From Deltaproteobacteria bacterium (GTDB lineage: Bacteria > Desulfobacterota > Binatia > DP-6), in assembly GCA_005879205.1 (NCBI GenBank), contig VBLD01000053.1, positions 1 to 7,591 on the forward strand: 7,591 nucleotides of DNA. The letters run 5' to 3'. A program made the translations under genes and the position numbers. Within the stretch, counting starts at the first letter, position 1; the number at the start of each line of letters is the position of its first letter. The notes under the pieces are model-generated. The model ran no database searches. It was not told the DNA's origin and saw only the letters and a program-made list of their open reading frames with translations. This document shows, one piece after another, positions 1 through 6,125 of the stretch.

Positions 1-1898
1 TGAACGTGTCGGGCGGCAACTGTCTGCTGCCGTACCCGTCCTCGGTGTTCGAAGCGGACGACGGCGCGACCGCGACCGGCAAGCGCATCGCGTACCTGCG
101 GCGGGGTACCCCCGTCAACAACATGGGCGTCCACATCGACCCGGTCCCCTGGAACACGCTCGACGGCTTCAGCCCGGGCTCGATGATGATGGTGGCCTTC
201 CCGCACGGCGTCGACCTGACGGCGTCCAACGTGCCGCCGCTCACCAACTTCGCCGCTTCGCTGGACCCGGGAAGCCCCGTCGTGCTGATCGACGCCGACA
301 CGCTCGACCGGATCGAGCTCTTCGGCGAGAACGACGTGAGCCTCGGCCCGGGCAACATCCCGGTGAGCCCGCCGACCCAGGCCTTCATCATCCGGCCCGG
401 CCGGCGCCTGAAGAACGACCACCGCTACATCGTGGCGCTGCGGGGTCTGATCGACCAGACCGCCGCGCCGATCGTCGCCGAGCCAGCCTTCCAGGCGCTG
501 CGCGACGGGACGCCGTCGGGAAGCGCGGCGCTCGAGGCGCGGCGCGCCCACTTCGACAACGACGTCTTCCCCCTGCTCGTCGCCGCCGGCATCCCGCGCG
601 GGAACCTGATCGTCGCCTGGGACTTCACCACCGCGAGCGACAGCGTGCTCGAGAGCTGGCTGCTCCAAATGCGCGACGAGACCTTCGCGGGGCTCGGGGC
701 GAACGCCCCGACCTTCACGATCACCGAGTCCGTCGACGACCCGCTCGGCGATCCGCGCATCTGCCGTCGCGTGCGTGGCACCTACGACGTTCCGCTCTAC
801 ACCACCTTCGACGGCCCGGGCTCGCGTCTGAACATCGGCCCGTTGAACCTGCCGGTCCAGAACGGCGTGACGCATGCGCCGATGACCATCATCATCCCGT
901 GCAGCGTGCTGAACCCGACGCCGCACGCCGGCCGGGCGATGTTCTACGGCCACGGGCTCTTCGGCACGGGCGACAGCGAGGTGATCTCCGAGCACCTCCG
1001 CAAGCTCATGGACACCTATCAGTACGTGATCGCCGCCACCGACTGGCAGGGGATGTCGACGCCTGACCTGCCCTTGATCCTGAACCCCAGCTTCATCGGC
1101 GACCTGAGCGGCTTCCCGATCCTTCCCGAGCGGCTGCACCAGGGCGTGCTGAACCAGCTCGTGCTCGGCCATTTGCTGGGCGCGCCCAACGGCCTCTCGG
1201 CTGCCCCGCAGTTCCAATACCCCGACGGACCGAACATGGTCTCGGTGATCGACCCGAGCGAGGTCTTCTATTACGGCAACAGCCAGGGCGGGATCATGGG
1301 CGGCACGGTCATGGCGCTCGAGCAGGAGACGACGCGGGGCGTGCTCGGCGTGCCGGCGGCGAACTTCTCGACGCTCCTCCAGCGGGCGCAGCCCTTCGGC
1401 CCGTACTTCGCGTTCCTCCGGGCCGCCTATCCAAACGCGATCGACCGCTCGCTCACCTATCCCTTCCTGCAGCAGCTCTGGGATCGCTCGGAGCCGAACG
1501 GCTGGCACCATCACACGCTCGCGAATCCGCTGCCGAACACGCCGGTGCACAAGATCCTCGTCCACATGTCCTTCGGCGACGAGCAGGTGGCCAACATCGG
1601 GACGGAGATCATGGTCCGCTCGATGGGCCTGCCGCAGCTCACCCCGGCGGCCCGGAGCTTCTTCGACATCCCGGACCTGGCCGGACCGCTCGACTCGGCG
1701 ATGGTCGAGTCGCACCTCAACATCCCGAGCACGACGAATCCGATCCCGCCGCCGCCGCAGACCAACATCCCGCCCACCAACTACGGCGCGCACGGCGGCA
1801 TGCGCTTGTTGAACGCCATCCAGGCCCAGATCGACCAGTTCCTGCGCACGGGGGGCGACATCCAGAACTTCTGCACCGGCCCCTGCGATCCCGAGTAG
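1..1898 (+). CDS. Secreted lipase-like alpha/beta hydrolase (5'-truncated)
   Basis: Probable exported serine esterase or lipase of the alpha/beta-hydrolase fold. The frame is open to the window edge. A GTG at 6 gives 630 residues but is probably internal, because the protein starts straight in a conserved-looking segment (CLLPYPSSVF) with no signal peptide, so the true N-terminus lies upstream. Numbering here is from that GTG. Residues 1-165 form a beta-rich N-terminal domain typical of bacterial virulence-factor-type lipases, with the segments NTLDGFSPGS and RYIVALRGL. The hydrolase core follows: an HGLFG oxyanion-type loop at 316-320 and a nucleophile elbow GNSQGG with Ser426. Asp525 (in FGDEQ) and His596 (in YGAHGG) are candidate triad partners. 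A proline-rich stretch (about 579-590) lies just before the His. Cysteines at 6, 253, 299, 623 and 627 fit disulfides outside the cytoplasm. The stop is 8 bases before the acyltransferase gene, so the two are likely co-transcribed. Substrate unknown. The fold call is firm; lipase versus esterase is inference. Confidence 0.82.
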   Translation, partial: NVSGGNCLLPYPSSVFEADDGATATGKRIAYLRRGTPVNNMGVHIDPVPWNTLDGFSPGSMMMVAFPHGVDLTASNVPPLTNFAASLDPGSPVVLIDADTLDRIELFGENDVSLGPGNIPVSPPTQAFIIRPGRRLKNDHRYIVALRGLIDQTAAPIVAEPAFQALRDGTPSGSAALEARRAHFDNDVFPLLVAAGIPRGNLIVAWDFTTASDSVLESWLLQMRDETFAGLGANAPTFTITESVDDPLGDPRICRRVRGTYDVPLYTTFDGPGSRLNIGPLNLPVQNGVTHAPMTIIIPCSVLNPTPHAGRAMFYGHGLFGTGDSEVISEHLRKLMDTYQYVIAATDWQGMSTPDLPLILNPSFIGDLSGFPILPERLHQGVLNQLVLGHLLGAPNGLSAAPQFQYPDGPNMVSVIDPSEVFYYGNSQGGIMGGTVMALEQETTRGVLGVPAANFSTLLQRAQPFGPYFAFLRAAYPNAIDRSLTYPFLQQLWDRSEPNGWHHHTLANPLPNTPVHKILVHMSFGDEQVANIGTEIMVRSMGLPQLTPAARSFFDIPDLAGPLDSAMVESHLNIPSTTNPIPPPPQTNIPPTNYGAHGGMRLLNAIQAQIDQFLRTGGDIQNFCTGPCDPE

Positions 1899-1906
1899 AC
1901 GCGGCC

Positions 1907-2632
1907 GTGGAGGAGCCCCGGAGGGGCGAGGGAGGCGGCCTGCGGGCCGCGCTCTCGCCCTTCCTCTTCCGCGGCATGCTGGTCGGGATGGGGGCCGTCG
2001 CCGTCGTCCTGCACCGCGTCACCGGGGACCGCGAGCTCACCTGGCGCTTCGCCAAGGCCCGCGCCCGGACGCTCACCCGGATGCTCGGCGTGCGCGTGCG
2101 CGTCCAGGGCCGCGAGCACCTCGCCGCCGGCGGGCCCTTCGTCTTCACCCCGAACCACCAGAGCCACCTCGACATCCTCGTGCTCCTCGGCTACCTGCCG
2201 GGCCGCACGCGCTTCGCGGCCAAGCGGGAGCTGTGGCGTCATCCGGTGGTCGCCGCCGTGCTCGACACGCTCGGCATGATCCCGATCGAGCGCGACCAGC
2301 CCGAGCGAGCGGTGGAGGCGCTCAATCAGGCGGGTCGTGACGAGTCGGTGGTCATCTTTCCCGAAGGCCGGCGCAGCCCGGACGGCCGGCTCGGGGAGTT
2401 CAAGAAGGGGGCCTTCGTGCTCGCCATCCAGGCGGGACTGCCTGTCGTCCCCGTCGTCTGCCGGGGGACGCGCCGCCTGATGCCCCGCGGCAGCCGCCTC
2501 GCGGTCAGGCCGGGTGAGGTCGAGATCGTGATCGAACCGCCGATCCCCACGGCCGGTCTCGATTACGCGGATCGCGATGCGCTGGCGGCACGGGTCCGGG
2601 CCGCCATTGAAGAACATCACCTGGGGTGGTAG
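1907..2632 (+). CDS. plsC: 1-acyl-sn-glycerol-3-phosphate acyltransferase family protein (PlsC-like)
   Basis: Transfers an acyl group from acyl-CoA or acyl-ACP to a lysophospholipid such as lysophosphatidic acid, at the inner face of the cytoplasmic membrane. The 241-residue length matches the family. All four family motifs are visible: NHQSHLD with the HX4D pair His84/Asp89, GMIPIER at 123-129, FPEGRRS at 151-157, and LPVVPV at 178-183. Residues 21-36 are a hydrophobic N-terminal membrane-associated segment. The GTG start is taken because it leaves a normal-length leader before that segment; there is no good Shine-Dalgarno. ATG codons at residues 24 and 28 are alternatives but would cut into the hydrophobic segment. 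The gene sits 8 bases after the hydrolase stop, so it probably depends on upstream translation. The exact acceptor lipid cannot be read from the sequence; some PlsC paralogues acylate ornithine lipids or other acceptors. Confidence 0.9.
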   Translation: MEEPRRGEGGGLRAALSPFLFRGMLVGMGAVAVVLHRVTGDRELTWRFAKARARTLTRMLGVRVRVQGREHLAAGGPFVFTPNHQSHLDILVLLGYLPGRTRFAAKRELWRHPVVAAVLDTLGMIPIERDQPERAVEALNQAGRDESVVIFPEGRRSPDGRLGEFKKGAFVLAIQAGLPVVPVVCRGTRRLMPRGSRLAVRPGEVEIVIEPPIPTAGLDYADRDALAARVRAAIEEHHLGW

Positions 2633-2647
2633 CGGGGGAGGCCCCCG
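2633..2647 (+). promoter_or_regulatory. GC hairpin sequestering the ribosome binding site of the next gene
   Basis: The bases directly after the plsC TAG stop form a perfect 6-bp stem, CGGGGG paired with CCCCCG, with a 3-base AGG loop. The Shine-Dalgarno sequence GGGGGAGG (2634-2641) lies in the left arm and loop. The ATG of the next gene starts two bases after the hairpin (2649). There is no T tract, so this is not an intrinsic terminator. A ribosome finishing plsC would open the stem, which suggests translational coupling. The structure is seen directly; the coupling role is inference. Confidence 0.55.
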
Positions 2648-2648
2648 G

Positions 2649-3017
2649 ATGAGCGTGGACCACCAGCCGGCGCAGAGCTGCCTGCACTGCGCGCTCGCGC
2701 GCGCCATCCGGCGCGAGTCGGGCGGGCTCGCGGCGCGCGGCCTCTCGGTCAACCTCGGACGGGCCGAAGCCGTGTGGCTGCCGTCTCCCGGCGCGCGGCT
2801 CTATCGTGCTCTCCGACGCTTGCTGCGCGAGGCCGGAAGCCAGGCGGAAGGATCGTCGCTCAAGCTGACGGTCATCGACCTCACCGGAAAGAGCCACGTG
2901 GAGGTCACCGCCACCATCGCCGTCGGTCGCGGCTCGCGCGTGCTCTCCTGTGCCTTTCCGCGTCACGCGCCCGGCAGCCTCGGCGCGGGCTTCGCGGAGG
3001 CGCTGCCCGTCTCGTGA
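2649..3017 (+). CDS. Hypothetical protein, 122 residues, N-terminal CxxC
   Basis: Function not recognised. The ATG at 2649 is preferred over an upstream in-frame GTG/ATG that would overlap plsC by 56 bases, because it has a strong Shine-Dalgarno (GGGGGAGG, 7 bases upstream). Third codon positions are strongly G/C, like the neighbours, so it is probably a real gene. The protein has a CLHC motif at 11-14, an Arg-rich helix-like segment (LYRALRRLLREA), a beta-rich segment (LKLTVIDL, then HVEVTATIAV) and a further Cys near SCAFPRH. It has no signal peptide or membrane segment. The helix-then-strand layout faintly resembles the first part of a GHKL (histidine-kinase-type) ATPase domain, but the N-box Asn and the glycine boxes are absent, so activity as an ATPase is unlikely. 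It lies between plsC and the dehydrogenase on the same strand, so it is likely in the same operon. Confidence 0.7.
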   Translation: MSVDHQPAQSCLHCALARAIRRESGGLAARGLSVNLGRAEAVWLPSPGARLYRALRRLLREAGSQAEGSSLKLTVIDLTGKSHVEVTATIAVGRGSRVLSCAFPRHAPGSLGAGFAEALPVS

Positions 3018-3042
3018 GCCGCGAGCTCCGGCTTCCGCACCG

Positions 3043-4068
3043 ATGATGCGCGCCGCCTTCTGCCGGACGCCGGGCGCGCTCGGCGTCGACGACGTTCCTG
3101 CCCCGACGCCCGGCGCCGGCGAGGTCGTCGTGCGCGTGCGTCAGTGCGGCATCTGTGGCTCGGACCTGCACTGGTACCACGGACACATGGTGCTGCCGGT
3201 CGACTGTCCGGGCCACGAGATCGCGGGCGAGGTGGCCGAGGTCGGCGCGGGCGTGACGAGTCTCAAGGCCGGCGATCGGGTGGCGGTCGAGGGCATCGCC
3301 GCGTGCGGCAACTGCCGCTACTGCCTGGCCGGCGACTACCAGCGCTGCCCCGCCGTCGGCGTCGTCGGGATGACGATCCCCGGCGGCTTCGCCGAGTACG
3401 TCCGGATGCCTGCGCGTCACTGCTTCCGCGTCCCCGTGGGCATCGACTTCCCGACCGCGGCACTGAGCGAGCCGCTCGGCGTCGCGGTGCACGCGGTCCG
3501 CCTCGCCGGCCTCGCGATCGGCGAGCGCGTGCTCGTGCTCGGCGCGGGCACGATCGGCCTCATGGCGGTCATCGCAGCCCGCGCGGGCGGGGCCGGCGAG
3601 ATCCTCGTCGTCGCCCGGCGTCCGCAGCAGCGCGAGGCGGCGCTCGCGCTCGGCGCCGACCGCGTGGTGGGCGAGGACGCGGCGTCGGGTCTCCTCGGCG
3701 ACGCGCTCGAGGCGCCGATCGACCTCGTCATCGAGACCGTCGGCGGCGAGTCCGACACGCTCGACACCGCGGTCGCGGCGGCGCGTCCGGGCGGGACCAT
3801 CTGCATGCTCGGCGCCTTCACGCGCTCGCCCGTCTTCCCGGCGCTCTTCGTCCTCGCCAAGGAGCTGCGCGTGATCGGCTCCTTCGTCTACGGCCGCAGC
3901 GGCGCACGAGCCGATTTCGACGTCGTGCTCGAGCTGCTTCGCCGGCAAGGGGCGGAGATCGCGCGGCGGCTCGTCACGCATCGCTTTCCGCTCGAGTCGA
4001 TCGGCGACGCGTTCCGGACGGCGAGCGACAAGACGACGGGCTCGATCAAGGTGATGATCGCCGTGTAG
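3043..4068 (+). CDS. Zinc-dependent alcohol dehydrogenase, MDR superfamily
   Basis: Reversible oxidation of an alcohol to an aldehyde or ketone with NAD(P), in the cytoplasm. From ATG 3043 the protein has 341 residues, the usual size for polyol/threonine-type zinc MDR enzymes. ATG 3046 is equally possible. An in-frame GTG at 2950 would overlap the previous gene and add 31 unconserved-looking residues. The catalytic zinc site is visible as Cys35 (CGICGSD), His58-Glu59 (GHE) and Glu143 (SEPLG). The structural zinc ligands are Cys88, Cys91, Cys94 and Cys102. The Rossmann motif is GAGTIG at 167-172. The second Rossmann strand ends in ARR (191-193) with no acidic residue, which favours NADP over NAD (inference). 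There is no clear Shine-Dalgarno, and the gene starts 25 bases after the previous stop. It is followed 4 bases later by the VOC gene. The substrate is unknown; the sorbitol/threonine dehydrogenase branch is the closest style. Confidence 0.88.
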   Translation: MMRAAFCRTPGALGVDDVPAPTPGAGEVVVRVRQCGICGSDLHWYHGHMVLPVDCPGHEIAGEVAEVGAGVTSLKAGDRVAVEGIAACGNCRYCLAGDYQRCPAVGVVGMTIPGGFAEYVRMPARHCFRVPVGIDFPTAALSEPLGVAVHAVRLAGLAIGERVLVLGAGTIGLMAVIAARAGGAGEILVVARRPQQREAALALGADRVVGEDAASGLLGDALEAPIDLVIETVGGESDTLDTAVAAARPGGTICMLGAFTRSPVFPALFVLAKELRVIGSFVYGRSGARADFDVVLELLRRQGAEIARRLVTHRFPLESIGDAFRTASDKTTGSIKVMIAV

Positions 4069-4072
4069 CGCG

Positions 4073-4531
4073 ATGGTCCCGCTCGAGCGGCTCACGCACG
4101 TCGGCCTCGGCGTGTCGCACCTGGAGCGTTCGCTGCGCTTCTACCGCGACCTGCTCGGGTTCCGCCCGGTGCACGAGCTCGAGGTCGAGGGCGAGCCCGC
4201 CGACACGCTCCTCCGACTGCGCGCCGTGAAGCTGCGGGCGGTGTACCTGGCGCGCGACGGGGTGACCCTCGAGCTGCTGCATTTCGCGAGCCCGCCCGCG
4301 CCGCCGCCGCACTCGCGCACCATGCGCGAGCCCGGCCTCACGCACCTCTCGTTCCGCGTCGCCGATCTCGACGCCACGCTGGCCGCGCTGCGCGCCGCCG
4401 GCGAGCGCGTCCTCGACGAGACCCTCATCCGGGTGGCCGCCTCCGGCGCCGCAGCGTGCTTCGTGACGGATCCGGACGGTCAGCTGATCGAGCTGGTCCA
4501 GTCGCGCCCGGGGGCGTCCCCACCCCGCTGA
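4073..4531 (+). CDS. VOC (glyoxalase/bleomycin-resistance fold) metalloenzyme
   Basis: A 152-residue cytoplasmic protein with two tandem beta-alpha-beta-beta-beta modules of the vicinal oxygen chelate superfamily. The modules cover about residues 5-71 and 87-144. The four expected metal ligands are all present: His9 (LTHVGLGV), Glu67 (LELLHF), His91 (LTHLSFRV) and Glu140 (LIELVQ). This 2-His/2-Glu set fits a glyoxalase I-like or methylmalonyl-CoA-epimerase-like lyase or isomerase rather than a ring-cleaving dioxygenase, which would usually use 2-His/1-Glu with iron. Segment 76-79 is a short Pro-rich linker between the modules. The ATG is 4 bases after the dehydrogenase stop with no Shine-Dalgarno of its own, so the pair is probably translationally coupled and may act on related substrates. 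The superfamily call is firm; the reaction is not determinable. Confidence 0.85.
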   Translation: MVPLERLTHVGLGVSHLERSLRFYRDLLGFRPVHELEVEGEPADTLLRLRAVKLRAVYLARDGVTLELLHFASPPAPPPHSRTMREPGLTHLSFRVADLDATLAALRAAGERVLDETLIRVAASGAAACFVTDPDGQLIELVQSRPGASPPR

Positions 4532-4545
4532 CGCGCCGCTCAGCG
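4526..4545. other. Perfect inverted repeat spanning both convergent stop codons
   Basis: CGCTGA (4526-4531) is mirrored exactly by TCAGCG (4540-4545) with an 8-base GC loop. The left arm ends in the TGA stop of the VOC gene. The right arm begins with the TGA stop of the 87-residue gene on the other strand. The 6-bp stem could act in both transcripts, but no T tract follows on either side, so it is not a classical intrinsic terminator. The repeat is seen directly; a role as a bidirectional transcript end is inference. Confidence 0.45.
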
Positions 4546-4803
4546 CACGAGAGGTCGCACGGTGCGCGACCGGCCGGCCGGGGCGCACGCCTCGGCCTCG
4601 TCGGCCAGACGCAGGAGCCAGGAGCCGAGCAGGCGCGCGCGGGACGCATTGAGGATGACGCCGCCCGCATTACCGCCGCCCGGCCCGAACAGCGTGAGCG
4701 CCACCCGCGGCGTCTCGCGGAAGGGTGTGGCGTGAAGCGCCGCGCCGCCGGCGAGGGGCAACGTCAAGGCGTCCGACTGATGCAGGGTGAAGATCTTGGC
4801 CAT
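4540..4803 (-). CDS. Hypothetical protein, 87 residues
   Basis: Function not recognised. A real gene is supported by the ATG with a Shine-Dalgarno (GGGGAG) just upstream, a sigma70-like promoter further upstream, and an end that stops 8 bases short of the convergent VOC gene. The protein has an N-terminal polar-to-hydrophobic segment (FTLHQSDALTLPLAGG), a predicted strand (RVALTLFGPG), a glycine-rich turn at about 40-48, an amphipathic helix (ARLLGSWLLRLADEAEA) and a basic C-terminal tail (RSRTVRPLVR). It has no signal peptide, no clear membrane helix, and one Cys (73) in the tail. It is on the same strand as the acyl-CoA dehydrogenase but 170 bases downstream of it with its own promoter, so it is probably separately transcribed. 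It may be a small lineage-restricted protein. Confidence 0.7.
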   Translation of the reverse strand: MAKIFTLHQSDALTLPLAGGAALHATPFRETPRVALTLFGPGGGNAGGVILNASRARLLGSWLLRLADEAEACAPAGRSRTVRPLVR

Positions 4804-4808
4804 GATCT

Positions 4809-4824
4809 CCCCGAAAAGAGGGGG
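4809..4824 (-). promoter_or_regulatory. Leader hairpin overlapping the ribosome binding site of the 87-residue gene
   Basis: On the minus strand CCCCC (4824-4820) is followed by a 7-base pyrimidine-rich loop and then GGGG (4812-4809), the first part of the Shine-Dalgarno GGGGAG. A 4-bp C:G stem could mask the ribosome binding site. The stem is short, so a regulatory effect is uncertain. Confidence 0.3.
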
Positions 4825-4829
4825 CTCAG

Positions 4830-4858
4830 ATTTGCCCCAGCGCTCCTCGCCGTGTCAA
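4830..4858 (-). promoter_or_regulatory. Sigma70-like promoter for the 87-residue gene
   Basis: On the minus strand a perfect -35 box TTGACA (4858-4853) is followed by a 17-base spacer and GCAAAT (4835-4830). The latter matches three of six -10 consensus positions, including the last three. An exact TTGACA is uncommon in such GC-rich DNA, and it lies at the right distance upstream of a gene start. Predicted transcription would begin near 4823, giving a leader of only about 20 bases that starts within the CCCCC run of the leader hairpin. Confidence 0.45.
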
Positions 4859-4930
4859 GGGAAAAGTACATGTGGGGGATGAGCCGCTACCAGGGGCTCG
4901 TTTTCTTCGCCGCCTGGCTCGGTTGGGGCT

Positions 4931-4947
4931 TCGACGTTCATCGTCGA
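4931..4947 (-). terminator. Hairpin downstream of the acyl-CoA dehydrogenase, possible weak terminator
   Basis: A perfect 6-bp stem (TCGACG paired with CGTCGA) with a 5-base loop lies 26 bases past the acyl-CoA dehydrogenase stop in its direction of transcription. No T tract follows, so it is not a canonical intrinsic terminator. It may only stabilise the 3' end or have no role. The rest of the 4804-4973 spacer holds the promoter and leader noted separately. Confidence 0.25.
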
Positions 4948-4973
4948 GACGCAGCCGCCGCGGGCCGCGCCGG

Positions 4974-6125
4974 TCAGCGCGGCAGCCCGAGCAGGCGCTG
5001 CGCGATGATGTTCGCCTGAACCTCCGACGTGCCGCCCGCGATCGACGCGACGCGCGACCAGAGCCACGTCTGCTGCCAGCGACCCTCCGCGAGCTGCCCG
5101 CGCGGGCCCTCGAGGGCGAGACCGAGCTCGTGCAGGCGCTGCGTCAGCTCGGCCCAGAAGAGCTTCACGAGCGACGACTCGGGTCCCGGCTCCTCGCCGC
5201 GCTCGAGCCGCGTCAGCGTGCGACAGTTCATGAGCCGCATGATCTCGACGTCGATCCAGCGCCGTGCGATCTCCTGGCGGACGGCCGGGTCGCGGGCGCG
5301 GCCGATGCTCCGCGCGAGCGCGACGGCGTCCTCGAGCGCGATGCGCTGCAGCACCTGCTCCTTGAAGGCGAACCCGGTGCCGCGCTCGTGCGCGAGCGTC
5401 GTCATGGCGATCTCCCAGCCCCGGTTCACGGCGCCGACCACCTGCTCGCCCGGCACCCGCACGCCGTCGAGGAAGACCTCGCTGAACTCCGTCGAGCCGG
5501 TCGCCTGCCGAAGCGGACGGATCGTGATGCCCCGGCTCCGCATGTCGAGAAGGAAGTAGGTGATGCCCCGGTGCTTCGGGAGCGACGGATCGGTGCGCGC
5601 CAGGAGGATGGCCCAGCCCGACAGCTCGGCGTAGCTCGTCCACACCTTCTGCCCGGTGACGACGAAGCCGTCGCCCTCCGCCTGCGCGCGCGTCCGCAGC
5701 GCCGCGAGATCGCTGCCGGCGCCCGGCTCGCTGAAGAGCTGGCACCAGATCTCGTCGGCGGAGAGGATCTTCGGCAGGTAGCGGCGCTTCTGCGCCTCGG
5801 TGCCGTGCGCGATGAGCGTCGGACCGGTGTTGTTGATGCCGACGCGGTTCAGGAGCTGCGGGGCGCGGGCCCGGGCGAGCTCCTCGTTGAGGATCGCCTG
5901 CGCCGTCGGCCGGGCGCCGCGACCGCCGTACTCGCGCGGCCAGAGGAGGCCGACGTAGCCGGCGGCGTGGAGCCGCCGCTGCCAGTCGCGCAGGAAGCCG
6001 AACTCCTCCGCGAGCGACGCCTCGTCGTGCGGGATGCGCTCGGCACGCGCCGGCCGGTTGGCGGCGAGCCAGGCGCGTACCTCGTGCCGGAACCCGTCGT
6101 CGGCGGGCGCGTGGGAGAAGTCCAT
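4974..6125 (-). CDS. Acyl-CoA dehydrogenase, FadE type
   Basis: FAD-dependent alpha,beta-dehydrogenation of an acyl-CoA, the first step of a beta-oxidation round, in the cytoplasm. From ATG 6125 it has 383 residues, the normal family size. The frame stays open 58 codons further upstream, but that part would overlap the divergent gene and looks non-coding. The N-terminal helical domain includes GLLWPREYGGRG (59-70). The FAD/substrate signature is WCQLFSEPGAGSDLA (127-141), the middle beta domain has VVTGQKVWTS (155-164), and the C-terminus has AGGTSEVQANIIAQ followed by LLGLPR. The medium-chain-type catalytic Glu position near the C-terminus is Gly364 here. Glu247 in LAHERGTG sits where long-chain and isovaleryl enzymes carry their base, so the protein should be active. 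The overall pattern resembles the FadE6/17/26-like group, members of which act on steroid or branched acyl chains in actinobacteria, some as heteromers. No partner gene is seen here. Start supported only by a weak G-rich stretch. Confidence 0.9.
   Translation of the reverse strand: MDFSHAPADDGFRHEVRAWLAANRPARAERIPHDEASLAEEFGFLRDWQRRLHAAGYVGLLWPREYGGRGARPTAQAILNEELARARAPQLLNRVGINNTGPTLIAHGTEAQKRRYLPKILSADEIWCQLFSEPGAGSDLAALRTRAQAEGDGFVVTGQKVWTSYAELSGWAILLARTDPSLPKHRGITYFLLDMRSRGITIRPLRQATGSTEFSEVFLDGVRVPGEQVVGAVNRGWEIAMTTLAHERGTGFAFKEQVLQRIALEDAVALARSIGRARDPAVRQEIARRWIDVEIMRLMNCRTLTRLERGEEPGPESSLVKLFWAELTQRLHELGLALEGPRGQLAEGRWQQTWLWSRVASIAGGTSEVQANIIAQRLLGLPR

Noticed and set aside
2633..2647. 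Intrinsic terminator after plsC
   Set aside because: The hairpin is strong but is followed by a start codon and GC-rich coding sequence, with no T tract.
2577..2648. Earlier start for the 122-residue gene inside plsC
   Set aside because: It would overlap plsC by 56 bases, while ATG 2649 has a strong, well-spaced Shine-Dalgarno.
1781..2752. Open frame on the - strand across plsC
   Set aside because: Low-complexity charged sequence opposite a gene with all four acyltransferase motifs; no start signal.
2905..4095. Long open frame on the - strand opposite the alcohol dehydrogenase
   Set aside because: Composition dominated by Arg, Ala, Asp and His with no domain, and it lies opposite clear zinc and NAD(P)-binding motifs on the other strand.
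4855..4941. 28-codon ATG frame on the - strand in the spacer after the acyl-CoA dehydrogenase
   Set aside because: Acidic, Pro-rich peptide with no Shine-Dalgarno, overlapping the 3' hairpin and the TTGACA box; third-base use less biased than real genes here. Not enough to call.
4974..6125. Idea that the acyl-CoA dehydrogenase is catalytically dead
   Set aside because: Although the MCAD-position Glu is Gly, Glu247 is present at the alternative base position used by other family members.
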